A DNA stretch of 64,000 bases from Tetramitus jugosus (Eukaryota > Heterolobosea > Eutetramitea > Acrasida > Vahlkampfiidae), in the NCBI GenBank assembly GCA_937625935.1, contig OW569394.1, positions 62,001 to 126,000 of the forward strand, read 5' to 3'. Under the pieces are notes generated by a model, which saw only the letters and a program-made list of their open reading frames with translations, was not told the DNA's origin and did not search any database. Numbering within the stretch: the stretch's first letter is position 1; the number at the start of each line of letters is the position of its first letter. A program made the position numbers and the translations under genes. This document shows positions 40,600 through 50,706 of the stretch, piece by piece.

Positions 40600-42054
40600 T
40601 CATTGGAATTCGACCTCACAATCTTCAGAACCAAAAAAATCAAATTGATATTCCAATATGTCTTCTTCAATACGTCTGGAATACTTGGTTATAGAAGGAT
40701 TCACTTCTTCATCCTCCTCGTCGAGGCAACAACGTTTTCGTTTTGTGCCAGTTGGTTGGTCACTCATATTAGGGAGACGTATTGATTCATCAAATCCAAA
40801 TGGGTCACAGGTCAATGTAGAAACACCAAAGATTTTTGGTGTATCTAAATCTGTGAAAATCTCCTCAGTGTTTGTGGAGTCCTCTGCCGACTCATTAGTT
40901 TCATCGAATAACGCAGCAAGGGAACTAATTGTTTCAGACGATGTCAAGAGATTCTCTTCCACAGTTTCAATAGAGTCCTCTGCAGAAGTAGTTGATGGGG
41001 TAGGACTGTAGCAGTCTGAGACATCAGGGGTGGTGCTCTGAGATGATGGAGAAACCGAAGACTCACTTGAAGAATCCAGAGAGAAAAAGTCAGAGTATTG
41101 TGTTGGGTTCGCGAACTGACGTTCGTTTGAGGAATTCATGAGGGCAAAGTTGTTGTCCGAAGTGGAAGTGTACATGAACTGATTCACATGTGAGTTCATG
41201 GCTGGAGGTGCAAAACAAACTGATGGACCATATGAAAATGGTAGTGGCCACGACTGGCCCATAAGACCATGGACAAGAGGGGCAAATGATAGTTGTTGGC
41301 TTGGTTGTTGATGGTAGCACATGGGTCCATGATAATAACAATTGGGTGATCCTGTCATCATGTTGTTAACAACATGGATTGCAGGTGGAGGTGCAAGTGG
41401 TCCTTGTGGTGGTGGTGGTGGCTGCTGTTGACAATTCTTGACTTCCCTGGGTGGAACAAGTGGGTCAGGATTGTGTGTGGTGGTCAAGAATTGTTCATGG
41501 ATCATGGTCATTGTCAAGGACTCGTCCAACACAATGCTTTTTCCGAGTAGAGTCGTGAGGTACTCTTCGCATCTTGGGAGTCGACCTTTACCATTCACTT
41601 TACCAAAGTAGTAGATTGAATCTTGCTCCTCATCAATCTTGACATCCAGCCTGAACCATGGCTTATCCTCTTCCACACAACTCGAGTCAAACTCGATTTG
41701 AAAACGATTCTTCTCCTTCTTGTTTTTTGTTACTTGGATGAGTGGACACTCTTGCAGATACTCCCACGTATCACTCTCTTGTTTCAGGAGATAGATGAAA
41801 ACTTGGATGCTGGAGGATTGAACACCTGGAGCGAGCGTGAAGAACATGTGAGTGATTTTGCGACGACCAGCAGAAGCATGAGTCACCATGGGAAAGAAGG
41901 CCAAATCTCCAGATGTCTTTGTTCCAAAACGGAAAGCAAACTTGGAGGTGAAACTGCGTGTAGCAGTGTGAGTTCGACTCATGAAGGGCTTGATGGTCTT
42001 TGGTGTGGACTTTTTCTTCTCAAAAGAAGAAGAGTTATTGGTAGATGTGGTCAT
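40600..42054 (-). CDS. Putative nuclear regulator A (unknown N-terminal domain, acidic Ser-rich C-terminus)
   Basis: A 484-aa single-exon protein. Residues about 30-175 look like a folded mixed alpha/beta domain (RSFTSKFAFRFGTKTSGDLAFF, then FFTLAPGVQSSSIQVFIYLL), which I do not recognise. A Pro-rich linker (CQQQPPPPPQGPLAPPPA) and an aromatic/Gln-rich middle follow. The C-terminal third is acidic and Ser/Thr-rich, with a basic cluster GTKRKRCC that could act as an NLS. Its C-terminal half shares ordered blocks with the neighbour at 42460 (PAMNSHV, STTPDVSDC.SPTPS, DETNESAEDS). The layout suggests a DNA- or protein-binding head plus an activation domain. The function is inferred only. Confidence 0.65.
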   Translation of the reverse strand: MTTSTNNSSSFEKKKSTPKTIKPFMSRTHTATRSFTSKFAFRFGTKTSGDLAFFPMVTHASAGRRKITHMFFTLAPGVQSSSIQVFIYLLKQESDTWEYLQECPLIQVTKNKKEKNRFQIEFDSSCVEEDKPWFRLDVKIDEEQDSIYYFGKVNGKGRLPRCEEYLTTLLGKSIVLDESLTMTMIHEQFLTTTHNPDPLVPPREVKNCQQQPPPPPQGPLAPPPAIHVVNNMMTGSPNCYYHGPMCYHQQPSQQLSFAPLVHGLMGQSWPLPFSYGPSVCFAPPAMNSHVNQFMYTSTSDNNFALMNSSNERQFANPTQYSDFFSLDSSSESSVSPSSQSTTPDVSDCYSPTPSTTSAEDSIETVEENLLTSSETISSLAALFDETNESAEDSTNTEEIFTDLDTPKIFGVSTLTCDPFGFDESIRLPNMSDQPTGTKRKRCCLDEEDEEVNPSITKYSRRIEEDILEYQFDFFGSEDCEVEFQ

Positions 42055-42459
42055 AAGAAGATGAGGTTAACAGTTTGTTGTTTTGTTTTTGTTGCTGTGA
42101 GAGAGTTGCTGTTTTTTGTGATGATGTGGTCGGAGAAGTAGTCATCCAGCCGGTGAAATAATGAAGGGAGGAGCTTTACAACGCAAGAACGAAGGAGACG
42201 GATAATTGAGCGGAGAATTGTTTTCCAATCTTGCATTTGAGTTGAGGAATTTAAAAGAAATTTATTCAGAATTAACAAGTAACATCGTGGGGAGTCCAAT
42301 GGTTTGAACAATTGGACATCCCAGCAAAGTACTTATTCGATCTACATTCTTGCATTTGTGAGTAGTCAAGACTGTACCACAAATGCAAGAACATATTCGC
42401 TTCTGATTGGTCTCGCTGATATTAACAAGCTTAGCCTTCTGTGACGAGGACTTTTAGCT
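42055..42459. other. Spacer between the two regulator genes
   Basis: Promoter of regulator A and 3' flank of regulator B. It contains the 14-bp-arm inverted repeat at 42347-42391 and a further partial match to its arm (CTTGCATTTGA) near 42229. No gene is visible. Confidence 0.5.
42347..42391. repeat. Perfect inverted repeat with 14-bp arms
   Basis: The arms TTCTTGCATTTGTG (42347-42360) and CACAAATGCAAGAA (42378-42391) are exact complements with a 17-base loop. It lies 70-110 bp downstream of the stop codon of regulator B (minus strand), a position similar to the 16-bp repeat after regulator A. Its function is unknown. Confidence 0.85.
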
Positions 42460-43905
42460 TTAAACATCAAGTAGATCAAATGAATCCCAAGGTTCTTCAC
42501 CTTCCCTATCATCCCCTTTGAGAGAAATATTACAGTTTTGGCCTGTTAATTGAGTTGGGTCGCTCAACATCAGTGACACTGCAACTCCACGGTTTCCACC
42601 GAATGAATGGCTATCAATTCTATTTGATAAGGTTCCTTCAGAATTTGACACTGAAGAGGAGTCCTCTGCGCATTCATTAGTTTCATCAATGAATGCAGCA
42701 GGAGAAACAGTTATTTCAGGTGATGTCGAGAGGCTCTCTGCTTCAATGTTAATAGGGAGCTCTTCAAAAGCGCTTGGTGTTGGCCTTTCGCACTCTGACA
42801 CATCAAGAGTAGTACTCTGAGCTGGTGAAGTCGCATTCCTAGTTGGCTCACTATTATGGAAAACGGAATCTTGTGTTGGGTGTTGTGGGTGCATGAGCCG
42901 CTTCACATGTGAGTTAATGGCTGGTTCTGAACCAAGCGATGCACGAAATAGAAATGAAAATAGGGCCATAAGATGTTGTTGCATCAACATGACTTGTTGC
43001 TGTTGTGCATACAATGCCATTTGTTGCAGTTGTTGGAATTGTAGTTGCTGCTGCTGTTGTTCAGAGCTTCGAGGAGCCGAAAAGGCCAACATCAGATTAT
43101 AATTCCTGTCCAACGAATCAAAAGAGTCAATATCATCCATATTCCAATCCATATCATCCCTAACCGAGGAGAACAATTCCTCCAACTTTAACATTTCATC
43201 CGAATCAGTGGAGGAGGATCCACTGACGAATGACGAGGCAGAGGATTCTCCGCTTGGTCCATTATAATCATCGGGTGTCATCACGTTGTCGACCACATGT
43301 GTTGCATATGGTGGAGGTGAAAGCGATAGTAGTTCTTGTAGTGCTGGAGATTGCAGCTGACCATGCATGATTGCCTGTGGTGAAACAACTTGCTCTGGTG
43401 GAACACGAGATACCATAGTATGAGTCGTGGCCAAACCAACAAATGAAATCCCATCATTTGAGTTGCTGCTGCCTTGAGTCAATACAACAGAGGTGCTAGT
43501 GCTAGCGACATTCTCGCTCCCGTCAGATGTTGTACGAGATTGCCTTGCTCCCTTCTTCTTCTTAGTTTTTGGTCTCTTGTTTGGCAGCCACTCATCCCCA
43601 GTGGGAACGTCCGTGTTGAATCTCTTCGTTCCCCTCTTTCCTTTCAGGGGACAGTCTGTTTTGTGCGTTGGATTTGCTTTGTTCCTGGCCTTGTCAAAAG
43701 ATGAGGCATCAGCGTGGCATCCCAAGCATTTGAATTCATAACTGCTTGCATGTCCCACTTTTCCTCGAAACTCATCTGTTCCACATGTGACACACAGTCC
43801 CTCAAAGATGGAATTGGATTTCTTCAGTCGATATCCAATGGATCCCTTGTTGCTGCAGGTTGGTCTTACACACTTCTCAAGTTCAGTGTCCTTTGTTTGG
43901 TTCAT
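42460..43905 (-). CDS. Putative nuclear regulator B (Cys-rich N-terminal domain, shared C-terminus)
   Basis: A 481-aa single-exon protein. The first 85 residues hold a Cys/His-rich, likely zinc-binding region: CVRPTCS, CVTCGTDEF, FKCLGCHADAS and HKTDCPLK, each spaced like metal ligands. Basic NLS-like clusters follow (KGKRGTKRF, NKRPKTKKKKG). The middle is Gln-rich. The C-terminal part shares blocks with regulator A (PAINSHVKRLM, STTLDVSECERPTPS, DETNECAEDSS). A sequence-specific or RNA-binding regulator is the natural guess, but the zinc module is not one I can name. Confidence 0.65.
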   Translation of the reverse strand: MNQTKDTELEKCVRPTCSNKGSIGYRLKKSNSIFEGLCVTCGTDEFRGKVGHASSYEFKCLGCHADASSFDKARNKANPTHKTDCPLKGKRGTKRFNTDVPTGDEWLPNKRPKTKKKKGARQSRTTSDGSENVASTSTSVVLTQGSSNSNDGISFVGLATTHTMVSRVPPEQVVSPQAIMHGQLQSPALQELLSLSPPPYATHVVDNVMTPDDYNGPSGESSASSFVSGSSSTDSDEMLKLEELFSSVRDDMDWNMDDIDSFDSLDRNYNLMLAFSAPRSSEQQQQQLQFQQLQQMALYAQQQQVMLMQQHLMALFSFLFRASLGSEPAINSHVKRLMHPQHPTQDSVFHNSEPTRNATSPAQSTTLDVSECERPTPSAFEELPINIEAESLSTSPEITVSPAAFIDETNECAEDSSSVSNSEGTLSNRIDSHSFGGNRGVAVSLMLSDPTQLTGQNCNISLKGDDREGEEPWDSFDLLDV

Positions 43906-44119
43906 AGTTTCAATGAATGGCTTGTATATATTTAGAGGATTGTTAGTGTTTGTTGTTTGTTTGTTTGTTTGATTATTGATCTCGAAACCTGGATCAAAAT
44001 GATGTTGAAAAAGTCACTCGAAAAAGAGCATGTACCAGGACATGTCAAGCGTAGATCATGACAGCAGCGCGTTTTTTTGCGAAAAACTTTACAATAACAT
44101 TATGTGAAGTCCATGCATT

Positions 44120-46516
44120 TTACAGATTGGCCTTGTACTTTATAAACCTTTGAAGATTGAGACGAGCTTCCTTTGCCCGGAAAATGACATCATTTGGCAC
44201 CTGTTTCATGTTTTGCTGTATTCTTTGTTGCATCAGAGAGACCAACACTTGCATTCTCTTCAACAAACCACTCTCTACGAGCACCTTGTCATAATGAACA
44301 TCACCATAGACATCAAAAATGGCATTCAATGTTTCACTGAGAACAGACAATGATGCATCAGACAATCTAGCACTAAACACTTGAGCCAACAGTTTGTTGC
44401 TGTCGAGACTGTGAGACAACTTTCCAATCTCTCCCAGGATACCAACCGAATTCATTCTCACTTGTTCATTCAATGTAAATGAACTCAATTCACCAAACAA
44501 CGGTGCCGACTGTTGCAACACTGTCAAATACTGTTGTTGTTGACTTTGCAAGACTTGTGATCTCAAAATGGTCCACAAGATACCAGTGAGCACATCAATG
44601 CGATCAGACAACATGTCCACTTGTGATTCAACAGCAGATTTCTTTTGTTTCTGTTGTTGTTGTTGCAATTGTGGCACCAGGGAAGCAACTGATTGAGCAC
44701 TAAACTTGCACAATTCAAATGACCAGTTCCACAGTTTAAGCACATCAAACTTTGCCAACAATTGTGCATCAGTCTCTAGCAAAATGTTGGCCAAGCAGTT
44801 CATTCCACGAGACAACGTTTCATTAATCTGAGTCAACTCTTCTTGAATGAACGCACGAGATGACTCCAAATCACCTTGCATGGACAATTGAATGCACTTT
44901 TCGAGAACAATGTGAAACACGTTGCTCTGCAATAAAAATTGAGCCAATTCTGGGCTCGTGGTCGCATCTTGACCATCCTCACCCATCTCCTGTTCATCAT
45001 TCATGTCCATGTCTACATCACCATTGTTATTATGACCAGAATGATTCAACATGGAGAATGCAGAGACAATATTGGCCAAAATCTCAAAACTCATCTTTTG
45101 TGAGCGAATGAGCATTTTCCATTGTTTGGCCTCAGGTGTCTTAATTGCCGTATTGTCCTCATCATCAAAATAATCCTTGAGCATTCTCTTTGAATCATCG
45201 TCCATGGACAACAAACTTTGCAATTCAGTTGCATCATTTGCATCCATCATATCACTTGCAGCTGCACCACCACCACCACTATTGTTTTCAGCAACAGAAA
45301 CAGAATTGGATTGATTTCTTGCTTGTTCTCTCTTGGCACACAATGGCAACAATGGAATCAACAATTGAATGGCATTGTTGTTGTTGTTGTTGTTATTGTT
45401 GTTATTCTGTTGCAATGTTAAACTCTCTTGAATGACACTTGAAAAAATGGAGTGAACACATTGGACGAGAGACTGCACAGCAGCTACAGAATTGCTCTTG
45501 GAATCATTGTCACTGTTCACCACCATGGACTGATAAATGTTGAACAAAATGGACGCACTCGTCACTCGTAAATGCAGATTATTCTCCGACTCTGAATTTT
45601 CTCCAATGTGTTTCACCGACATGAACGATTCAAACAGTGGGAGTGCATGACACTGATGAACCAACTGAGAGTTAAACAATGGATTCTCATCGGTCATCAC
45701 ATTCAAACACTGAATCGTAGTTTTCACCAGTGGCATATACTCTCTCGTACCCTCTGTTCTCAACAATTGAATCATGTAATGTGACAATGGTTGTTCCAAA
45801 TAGGTGGTTGATGTGAGTTTTTGAGTGGCTTGTTCACTGTTTTCACACAAGAAACTGAGAACAATCATGACTTGATACAATGTGTAGAGAGCTTCTTGTT
45901 TTTCATCTTCTCTTGTCATTTTTTGTTGCTGTTGATTGTTATTTTTCTTACTCGTGTTTTTTCTATCCGATTCTTCTCCCATTTCATCTTCAATATTTTC
46001 AACTACGACCTCTTCTTCTTCTACTACTACTTGTTGTTGTTGTTGTTGTTGTTGAGTATCAATGATTGTATTGTTATGATTTTGTATGACGATTTGAAAG
46101 GCTTGAACCAATGCATGAGAAATGGTCATCAACACATCTTGCTTGACCAACAATTCACACATGGATTCTCCGCCAACTACAATAAAATTTCGTAAAGCTC
46201 CGACAGCTGCACTCCGAACGGGTCGAAATGGATCCAACAATAGTTGAATCAGTTTGTGAACCACTTTGAGTTCGACCAATGCACCCACATGCTCACCAAA
46301 ATTTTCTAGAATAATGGATGAGAGACTGATGCATGCTTGTTCTCTCTCTCCTGCATTGACAGAGTCTAGGGATTTGACGACTGGCGGAGTAAATTTGGGC
46401 GCGGAAACAGAGTTTTGTTGTTGTTGAATGGCGTCGGAGAGGGACATGATGCCGACTGGGTTGGAGGACTCTTTGATGGTGGCAGAGTTTTTGGATCCTT
46501 TTTTCACTTTTCCCAT
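44120..46516 (-). CDS. HEATR3: HEATR3/Syo1 homologue (ribosomal protein import adaptor)
   Basis: Syo1/HEATR3 carries uL18 (RPL5) and uL5 (RPL11) into the nucleus for 5S RNP assembly. I start at 46516 because MGKVKKGSKNSATIKESSNPVG resembles the short basic N-terminus of the family (MGKSRTKR in human). An upstream in-frame ATG at 46714 would add a His/Lys-rich 66 residues. The length is 798 aa. Family segments are LLLDPFRPVRSAAVGALRNF, MNSVGILGEIGKLS, LSETLNAIFDVYGD and the ending ARLNLQRFIKY, parallel to MNLRRFIAY in human. The acidic and poly-Asn inserts interrupt the HEAT/ARM solenoid. The gene is unspliced. Confidence 0.85.
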   Translation of the reverse strand: MGKVKKGSKNSATIKESSNPVGIMSLSDAIQQQQNSVSAPKFTPPVVKSLDSVNAGEREQACISLSSIILENFGEHVGALVELKVVHKLIQLLLDPFRPVRSAAVGALRNFIVVGGESMCELLVKQDVLMTISHALVQAFQIVIQNHNNTIIDTQQQQQQQQVVVEEEEVVVENIEDEMGEESDRKNTSKKNNNQQQQKMTREDEKQEALYTLYQVMIVLSFLCENSEQATQKLTSTTYLEQPLSHYMIQLLRTEGTREYMPLVKTTIQCLNVMTDENPLFNSQLVHQCHALPLFESFMSVKHIGENSESENNLHLRVTSASILFNIYQSMVVNSDNDSKSNSVAAVQSLVQCVHSIFSSVIQESLTLQQNNNNNNNNNNNAIQLLIPLLPLCAKREQARNQSNSVSVAENNSGGGGAAASDMMDANDATELQSLLSMDDDSKRMLKDYFDDEDNTAIKTPEAKQWKMLIRSQKMSFEILANIVSAFSMLNHSGHNNNGDVDMDMNDEQEMGEDGQDATTSPELAQFLLQSNVFHIVLEKCIQLSMQGDLESSRAFIQEELTQINETLSRGMNCLANILLETDAQLLAKFDVLKLWNWSFELCKFSAQSVASLVPQLQQQQQKQKKSAVESQVDMLSDRIDVLTGILWTILRSQVLQSQQQQYLTVLQQSAPLFGELSSFTLNEQVRMNSVGILGEIGKLSHSLDSNKLLAQVFSARLSDASLSVLSETLNAIFDVYGDVHYDKVLVESGLLKRMQVLVSLMQQRIQQNMKQVPNDVIFRAKEARLNLQRFIKYKANL

Positions 46517-46786
46517 TTTATGCTTTGGTTCGTTTTGATGATGATTGTTGTGATGATGGTGGGCTGAGTGTTTTTTGGGTTTGAGCGTTGCTTTTTTTTT
46601 GGTGTGAAAATGCAAATTTCGGCGCTTCCAGGATTTCATTGAATGTTCTTGGTTTTTTTTTTTCTGTGATTTCATCTGACTGCCGACGAGACGTTGTTGT
46701 AAGAACTGTTCCATGTTGAGAACAAGAGTGCGGTAAAGATTTGTTGTTTGTTAGTTTACAAATAATGGGATTCAACATCATCATCT

Positions 46787-48106
46787 TTAAGCACTCTGAT
46801 CCATCATTTCACCACTGCTAGTTGCTTGTTGTTGTTGTTGAACAGATTGATTGAACAGTGCATCCTTGGTCACTTGAGTCACCACACCAGTCAACACCTC
46901 AATGGTCAACTTGACTGAATCCTTGTGAATTCTGCTCAATTCAGTCTCCTTGGTAGTTACCTTGGAGGTGGCACTGGACTGTCCACCACTAGATGTGCTA
47001 CTGGCAGCTGAATTGTTGTCATTGGCCAACAAGGCTGCTGCACCACCACTGCTGCTGCTGCTCACTACACTGAATCGATTGGCTCCACCTCGTCCAATCT
47101 CACTCTCCGCCTTGTCCATCTTCTTTGCCAAATCAGAAATTTGTTGATTGGTGTAGAAACGGTTGCGCACCAGTGGTGAACTACTCAAAATGTTGATCCA
47201 ATACTTGTTCCACAACAAGTTCAACAGACTAGTGTCGCTCGATGACTTGAAAAATTCAATCTCGAGTGGATAGTACTGATCGTGATACACACCAAAATCT
47301 TCAATCTTGTCCATTGGTATCGACTGATATCCGTCCATGCTCACAGACTGAGAAGAAGATGATTGAGTCTGCTTGTACCCTTCTGGAAAAGTCCGAAAAG
47401 CACCCACTTCCACTTTTCCAGCAGACACTGTTCTCACTGGATCAATCACAACGGCCAAGAATGGATCTTGATACTTTTGATTGGTGAGTTGTGTGTTGAC
47501 ATCGATACCACTCAACCAACAACCGTAACCAGGATGAGAGTGATACCAACCGACTACATTTTCATTTCTACCGCATTGTTCACTGAGACCAACGTATTGA
47601 CCCATGTATTCAATGGCTTCGGCACCTGCATTGACACGAGTTTCCGTGCCTTCGACTGGTAGAGCAAACGAGTCCAACACAATAAACGTGTCTCCTTCAA
47701 TCTTGCCTTGCATCATGCCCATGACTTCGAGTGGTTGACCCTTGGTGGCATGCATGGTCATTTTCAGAAGAGCCAGAGCAGACATTTTCACTTTTTTAAA
47801 GTAGTGTGGACTGATGATAGATTGATTTTCAAATAGAGCAGAAAAAAAAAATAGTCCATTTTGTTTTTTTGTATTGATTTTTTTGGTTGTTGTTGGGTGA
47901 TTGGTTGATTGTGTGTCAGTCATCAAAATAGGTATATAAAAGTGTATTCGAATAATTATCATAATAATAGTAGAAAAAACATACTCTTGAGACCATGGTC
48001 TACTGGAGAGAATGGCACTTTGTTTCTCAGCATCATACTTGTAGATTTGATCACTTTCAGTAATGTTGTTTTCAATTTCCCATTGTGAGAGAGCAGAGGA
48101 AGACAT
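46787..48106 (-). CDS. COPS5: COP9 signalosome subunit 5 (CSN5/JAB1), JAMM deneddylase
   Basis: CSN5 removes NEDD8 from cullins within the COP9 signalosome. Exon 1 (48106-47985) and exon 2 (47810-46787) are joined across a 174-bp intron (47984-47811, GTATGT...ATCAG), giving 381 aa. Splicing creates [21 protein letters not shown], matching [21 protein letters not shown] in human. The JAMM zinc site is complete: E69, H131, H133 and D144 in [16 protein letters not shown]. The intron is a multiple of three and has no stop in frame, so an unspliced message would encode a 439-aa protein with a 58-residue insert before the MPN core. The C-terminus has Ser/Ala-rich and Gln-rich inserts. Confidence 0.96.
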   Translation of the reverse strand: MSSSALSQWEIENNITESDQIYKYDAEKQSAILSSRPWSQEYVFSTIIMIIIRIHFYIPILMTDTQSTNHPTTTKKINTKKQNGLFFFSALFENQSIISPHYFKKVKMSALALLKMTMHATKGQPLEVMGMMQGKIEGDTFIVLDSFALPVEGTETRVNAGAEAIEYMGQYVGLSEQCGRNENVVGWYHSHPGYGCWLSGIDVNTQLTNQKYQDPFLAVVIDPVRTVSAGKVEVGAFRTFPEGYKQTQSSSSQSVSMDGYQSIPMDKIEDFGVYHDQYYPLEIEFFKSSSDTSLLNLLWNKYWINILSSSPLVRNRFYTNQQISDLAKKMDKAESEIGRGGANRFSVVSSSSSGGAAALLANDNNSAASSTSSGGQSSATSKVTTKETELSRIHKDSVKLTIEVLTGVVTQVTKDALFNQSVQQQQQATSSGEMMDQSA

Positions 48107-48412
48107 TTTCTATTTGTTGTTCGTTTGTCGTTTGTTTGATTTTTTGTGTTTTTGACTGTGTTTGCTTTTTTTTGGGCGAGTTCGGTTCCTTGTTGTAATT
48201 GTTCTACTGATCAAGTTCTGTGAAGGGTCGGAGTTTGAGTCAGGCGGACGAAATACTTTGAGTACGACGATTTGTGATTGGTTGCGGGACAATAAGGACT
48301 TTTCATGTTGTAAACAGAAGTCAACCTGTTAACCTTCCTTCGTTCGAGGGACAACTTTTGAAGCCAACAGCCAAACAATTTTCAAACACAAATAATTCAA
48401 TCAATACTTTCC
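48107..48412. other. Divergent promoter region between CSN5 and lipase
   Basis: Both genes start at its edges. No gene is seen inside. Confidence 0.45.
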
Positions 48413-49537
48413 ATGTTCAATCACTACCCAAAGGCTCTAATCGTCACGTTTCTTTTTCTCATCTGGACTCTTGTGGTTCATGCCCAAGAAAAATCTTGCC
48501 CAGAGATCTCCTTCCAAGACAAAGATGGAAAAACTCTTATGGGTGTATCTGACTGCTACGAACGAGGTGCAAAGTTCTTGAGAGGGACTGTCTCTGTAAT
48601 AGAGTATGAAGCTGCAATTTTGTCCAACAATGCTTACGCTGATGACGAGAGTGCTGTGGCAGCAGGATGGAAGTTTTTCAAGACAATCAGAGATGGTGAT
48701 GACAAGAGAGTGAACTTTTACAAGAATGATAAACAAAAGCGGATTGCTATTTCGTTCATGGGAACCAACACCAAAATGGATATGGTGAAGACCAACATCA
48801 TGAAGGGTATCTTCTCTGGTGAGTTCTATGGTTTCAAGGTTCATTCTGGGTTCTTGTCCAAGTATCGGTTCTTTCAGACACAAATTCACGATTACGTAAA
48901 GGAATTTGAAAGAAACCACAAGGATTTTAAATACTTGATCACAGGTCATTCCCAAGGTGCAGCTGTGGCCAATCTATGTGCTTTTGATATCATCAATAAT
49001 CTAGATATTGAAGGAAGTAGAGTGGATTTGATCACTTTTGCTGCTCCTAGAACTGGTTCCAGGGCATATAGTTCTGTTATGAATCGAATAGTTACTAAGA
49101 ATATTCGCTTTGTCACTGGTAGTTCCTGCGCCAAGTCGAGTTATGACCAAGCGAACAACAAAGAATGTGTTCTAGCCGATGATGTGACTACGGTTCCTCC
49201 CAGCTTCTCTGGTTACAAGCACAATGGAGTACCAAAGTACCTTCATGTTCCAAACTGCAATTCTGGAACGTGCCATAGTATGGAATCGTATATTAACAGC
49301 TTGCAATCTCATCGTTACATAGAAGCAGATCGATGGCTAGTACCGAAATGGATCGTTTTTACGTTGGTACTAGTGTTGGTTGTCAGTTGTGCATTGTGTT
49401 TCAAGTACTTCGATGTTATTAAAGCGCGCTGTTTGTGTCTGTGTGCTTGTTGCTGCAAATTCAAGGGCACTGGGAAGGTACTTGCCAAAGGAAAGGAACA
49501 CCAGGAGGTTTGTACTTCCAGAATAACAACAGTGTAG
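48413..49537 (+). CDS. Class 3 (fungal-type) lipase with C-terminal membrane anchor
   Basis: A 374-aa single-exon protein: signal peptide (residues 1-24), lipase domain, one transmembrane helix near 313-335 (IVFTLVLVLVVSCALCF), and a short Cys-rich cytosolic tail (CLCLCACCCKF) likely to be palmitoylated. The nucleophile elbow is GHSQG with S180. The oxyanion strand (ISFMGTNT), FAAPRTGS, an Asp in ADDVTTVPPSFSGYKH, and a late His (CHSMESY) complete the class 3 pattern. It should hydrolyse acylglycerols or phospholipids at the cell surface or in a lysosomal or phagosomal lumen. A partial duplicate lies downstream. Confidence 0.85.
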   Translation: MFNHYPKALIVTFLFLIWTLVVHAQEKSCPEISFQDKDGKTLMGVSDCYERGAKFLRGTVSVIEYEAAILSNNAYADDESAVAAGWKFFKTIRDGDDKRVNFYKNDKQKRIAISFMGTNTKMDMVKTNIMKGIFSGEFYGFKVHSGFLSKYRFFQTQIHDYVKEFERNHKDFKYLITGHSQGAAVANLCAFDIINNLDIEGSRVDLITFAAPRTGSRAYSSVMNRIVTKNIRFVTGSSCAKSSYDQANNKECVLADDVTTVPPSFSGYKHNGVPKYLHVPNCNSGTCHSMESYINSLQSHRYIEADRWLVPKWIVFTLVLVLVVSCALCFKYFDVIKARCLCLCACCCKFKGTGKVLAKGKEHQEVCTSRITTV

Positions 49538-49824
49538 GTCCGGAATGTACGTAACTTTCGTTTTGGAAAGATAGAATCATATAATCGACCAGGGAATCAA
49601 CCTTCCCATTCCGAATCGGAATCGTTACTTACCAAATAAACACCTTGTCCGCATGTCGGATAGCGCAACAACTTTATCAACCATCATCCCGACGTTGGTC
49701 GATGTCATATCACATAATCACTACTACTCTTCCCTGACTTCAATTCTTCACCAACCAAATCACTCCTTTCCTCACACTCTTCTTTGTACTATTCCTACCT
49801 ATTCTTCACCACCACCATCACCAC

Positions 49825-50118
49825 ATGTCGTCCAACATTCAAGCTACACGTGGAAATCAAGTCAATTCACTCGATAGAGGTCAACAACCACTTGTGAACA
49901 ACAACGTTGTCAAGTATAGAGACAAGTACGAGCTCATGATGTATGTTCAACAATGGGTGATTATATGTTGGTTAGTATTCAGTGGTTTCGCTATTCTATT
50001 GAGTTTGTGGTACTTTACTCGCAAGCTTTGTTCTCATTGGTCAAAAGAGGGTCAGAAACTGCGTCGCAAGAGAGAGGTTTTATGGATGAATTCAACGGTG
50101 GACATTGGTACCGTATGA
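49825..50118 (+). CDS. Small single-pass membrane protein, copy 1
   Basis: A 97-aa protein: a polar N-terminus (NSLDRGQQPLVNNN), a helix of about 25 hydrophobic residues (WVIICWLVFSGFAILLSLWYF), and a basic tail ending MNSTVDIGTV. A second copy of equal length lies at 50707. Conservation of both frames, while the lipase copy between them has decayed, argues that this is a real protein. No family is recognised. Confidence 0.6.
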   Translation: MSSNIQATRGNQVNSLDRGQQPLVNNNVVKYRDKYELMMYVQQWVIICWLVFSGFAILLSLWYFTRKLCSHWSKEGQKLRRKREVLWMNSTVDIGTV

Positions 50119-50189
50119 AGTGTGTGTGTTCAAACAGAGAGATATCCGTCTCGTACGTTTGATGTTTGCGTCATCAACTTCGAAAATAG

Positions 50190-50480
50190 GATGTCAAAGC
50201 GAGCTATACTAGAATATGAAGCTGTGTACTGTTGGTCAATAATGCTTACATTGATGACTCAGAGAGTGCTGTAGCAAAAGGATGGAGGGTTTTCAAGACA
50301 ATCAGAGAAGGTGATGACAACTTTTACATGTATGATACAAAAGCGGATTCCTATTTCGTTCATGGGAACCAATACCAAGATGGATGGATGTTCATGTCGA
50401 AAAGACAATGTATCTTGTTAACTTGGCTGTTAGTTGTATGGACCTTTCTTTTCAGAAAAATGAATCATTTAATCGACACA
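50190..50480 (+). pseudogene. Decayed fragment of the lipase gene
   Basis: DNA at about 50212-50400 matches lipase codons 64-125 (NNAYADDESAVAAGWKFFKTIR region) with small deletions and no start codon. Just after, the match jumps to the lipase 3' flank (GAATCATTTAATCGAC). The catalytic Ser, Asp and His region is missing. It is the broken lipase half of a tandem duplication that also made the second small membrane protein. Confidence 0.75.
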
Positions 50481-50706
50481 GGAATGTACATACATTCAAC
50501 TTTGGGAATCGGAATCGTCATTTACCTAATAAAGATCTACCGCATGGCTGATAGTGTCTTCACCCATCATCCCGAACGGGCGTCAATGACTTCCGACACT
50601 GAAGTCGAGTTTAAACCGTCCTTACTGTAATTCTTCACCAACCAAATCACTCCATTATATTCGCACTCTCCTTGGTATTATTCCGGGCTCACTCTTCTTC
50701 ACCTCA

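Noticed and set aside
46517..46714. His/Lys-rich N-terminal extension of HEATR3
   Set aside because: It is in frame, but the family's short basic MGK start fits the ATG at 46516, and the extension looks like translated leader.
47811..47984. Extra N-terminal 58-residue segment of CSN5 as normal protein
   Set aside because: Perfect donor and acceptor sites and restoration of the conserved RPWSQDPHYF junction show it is an intron.
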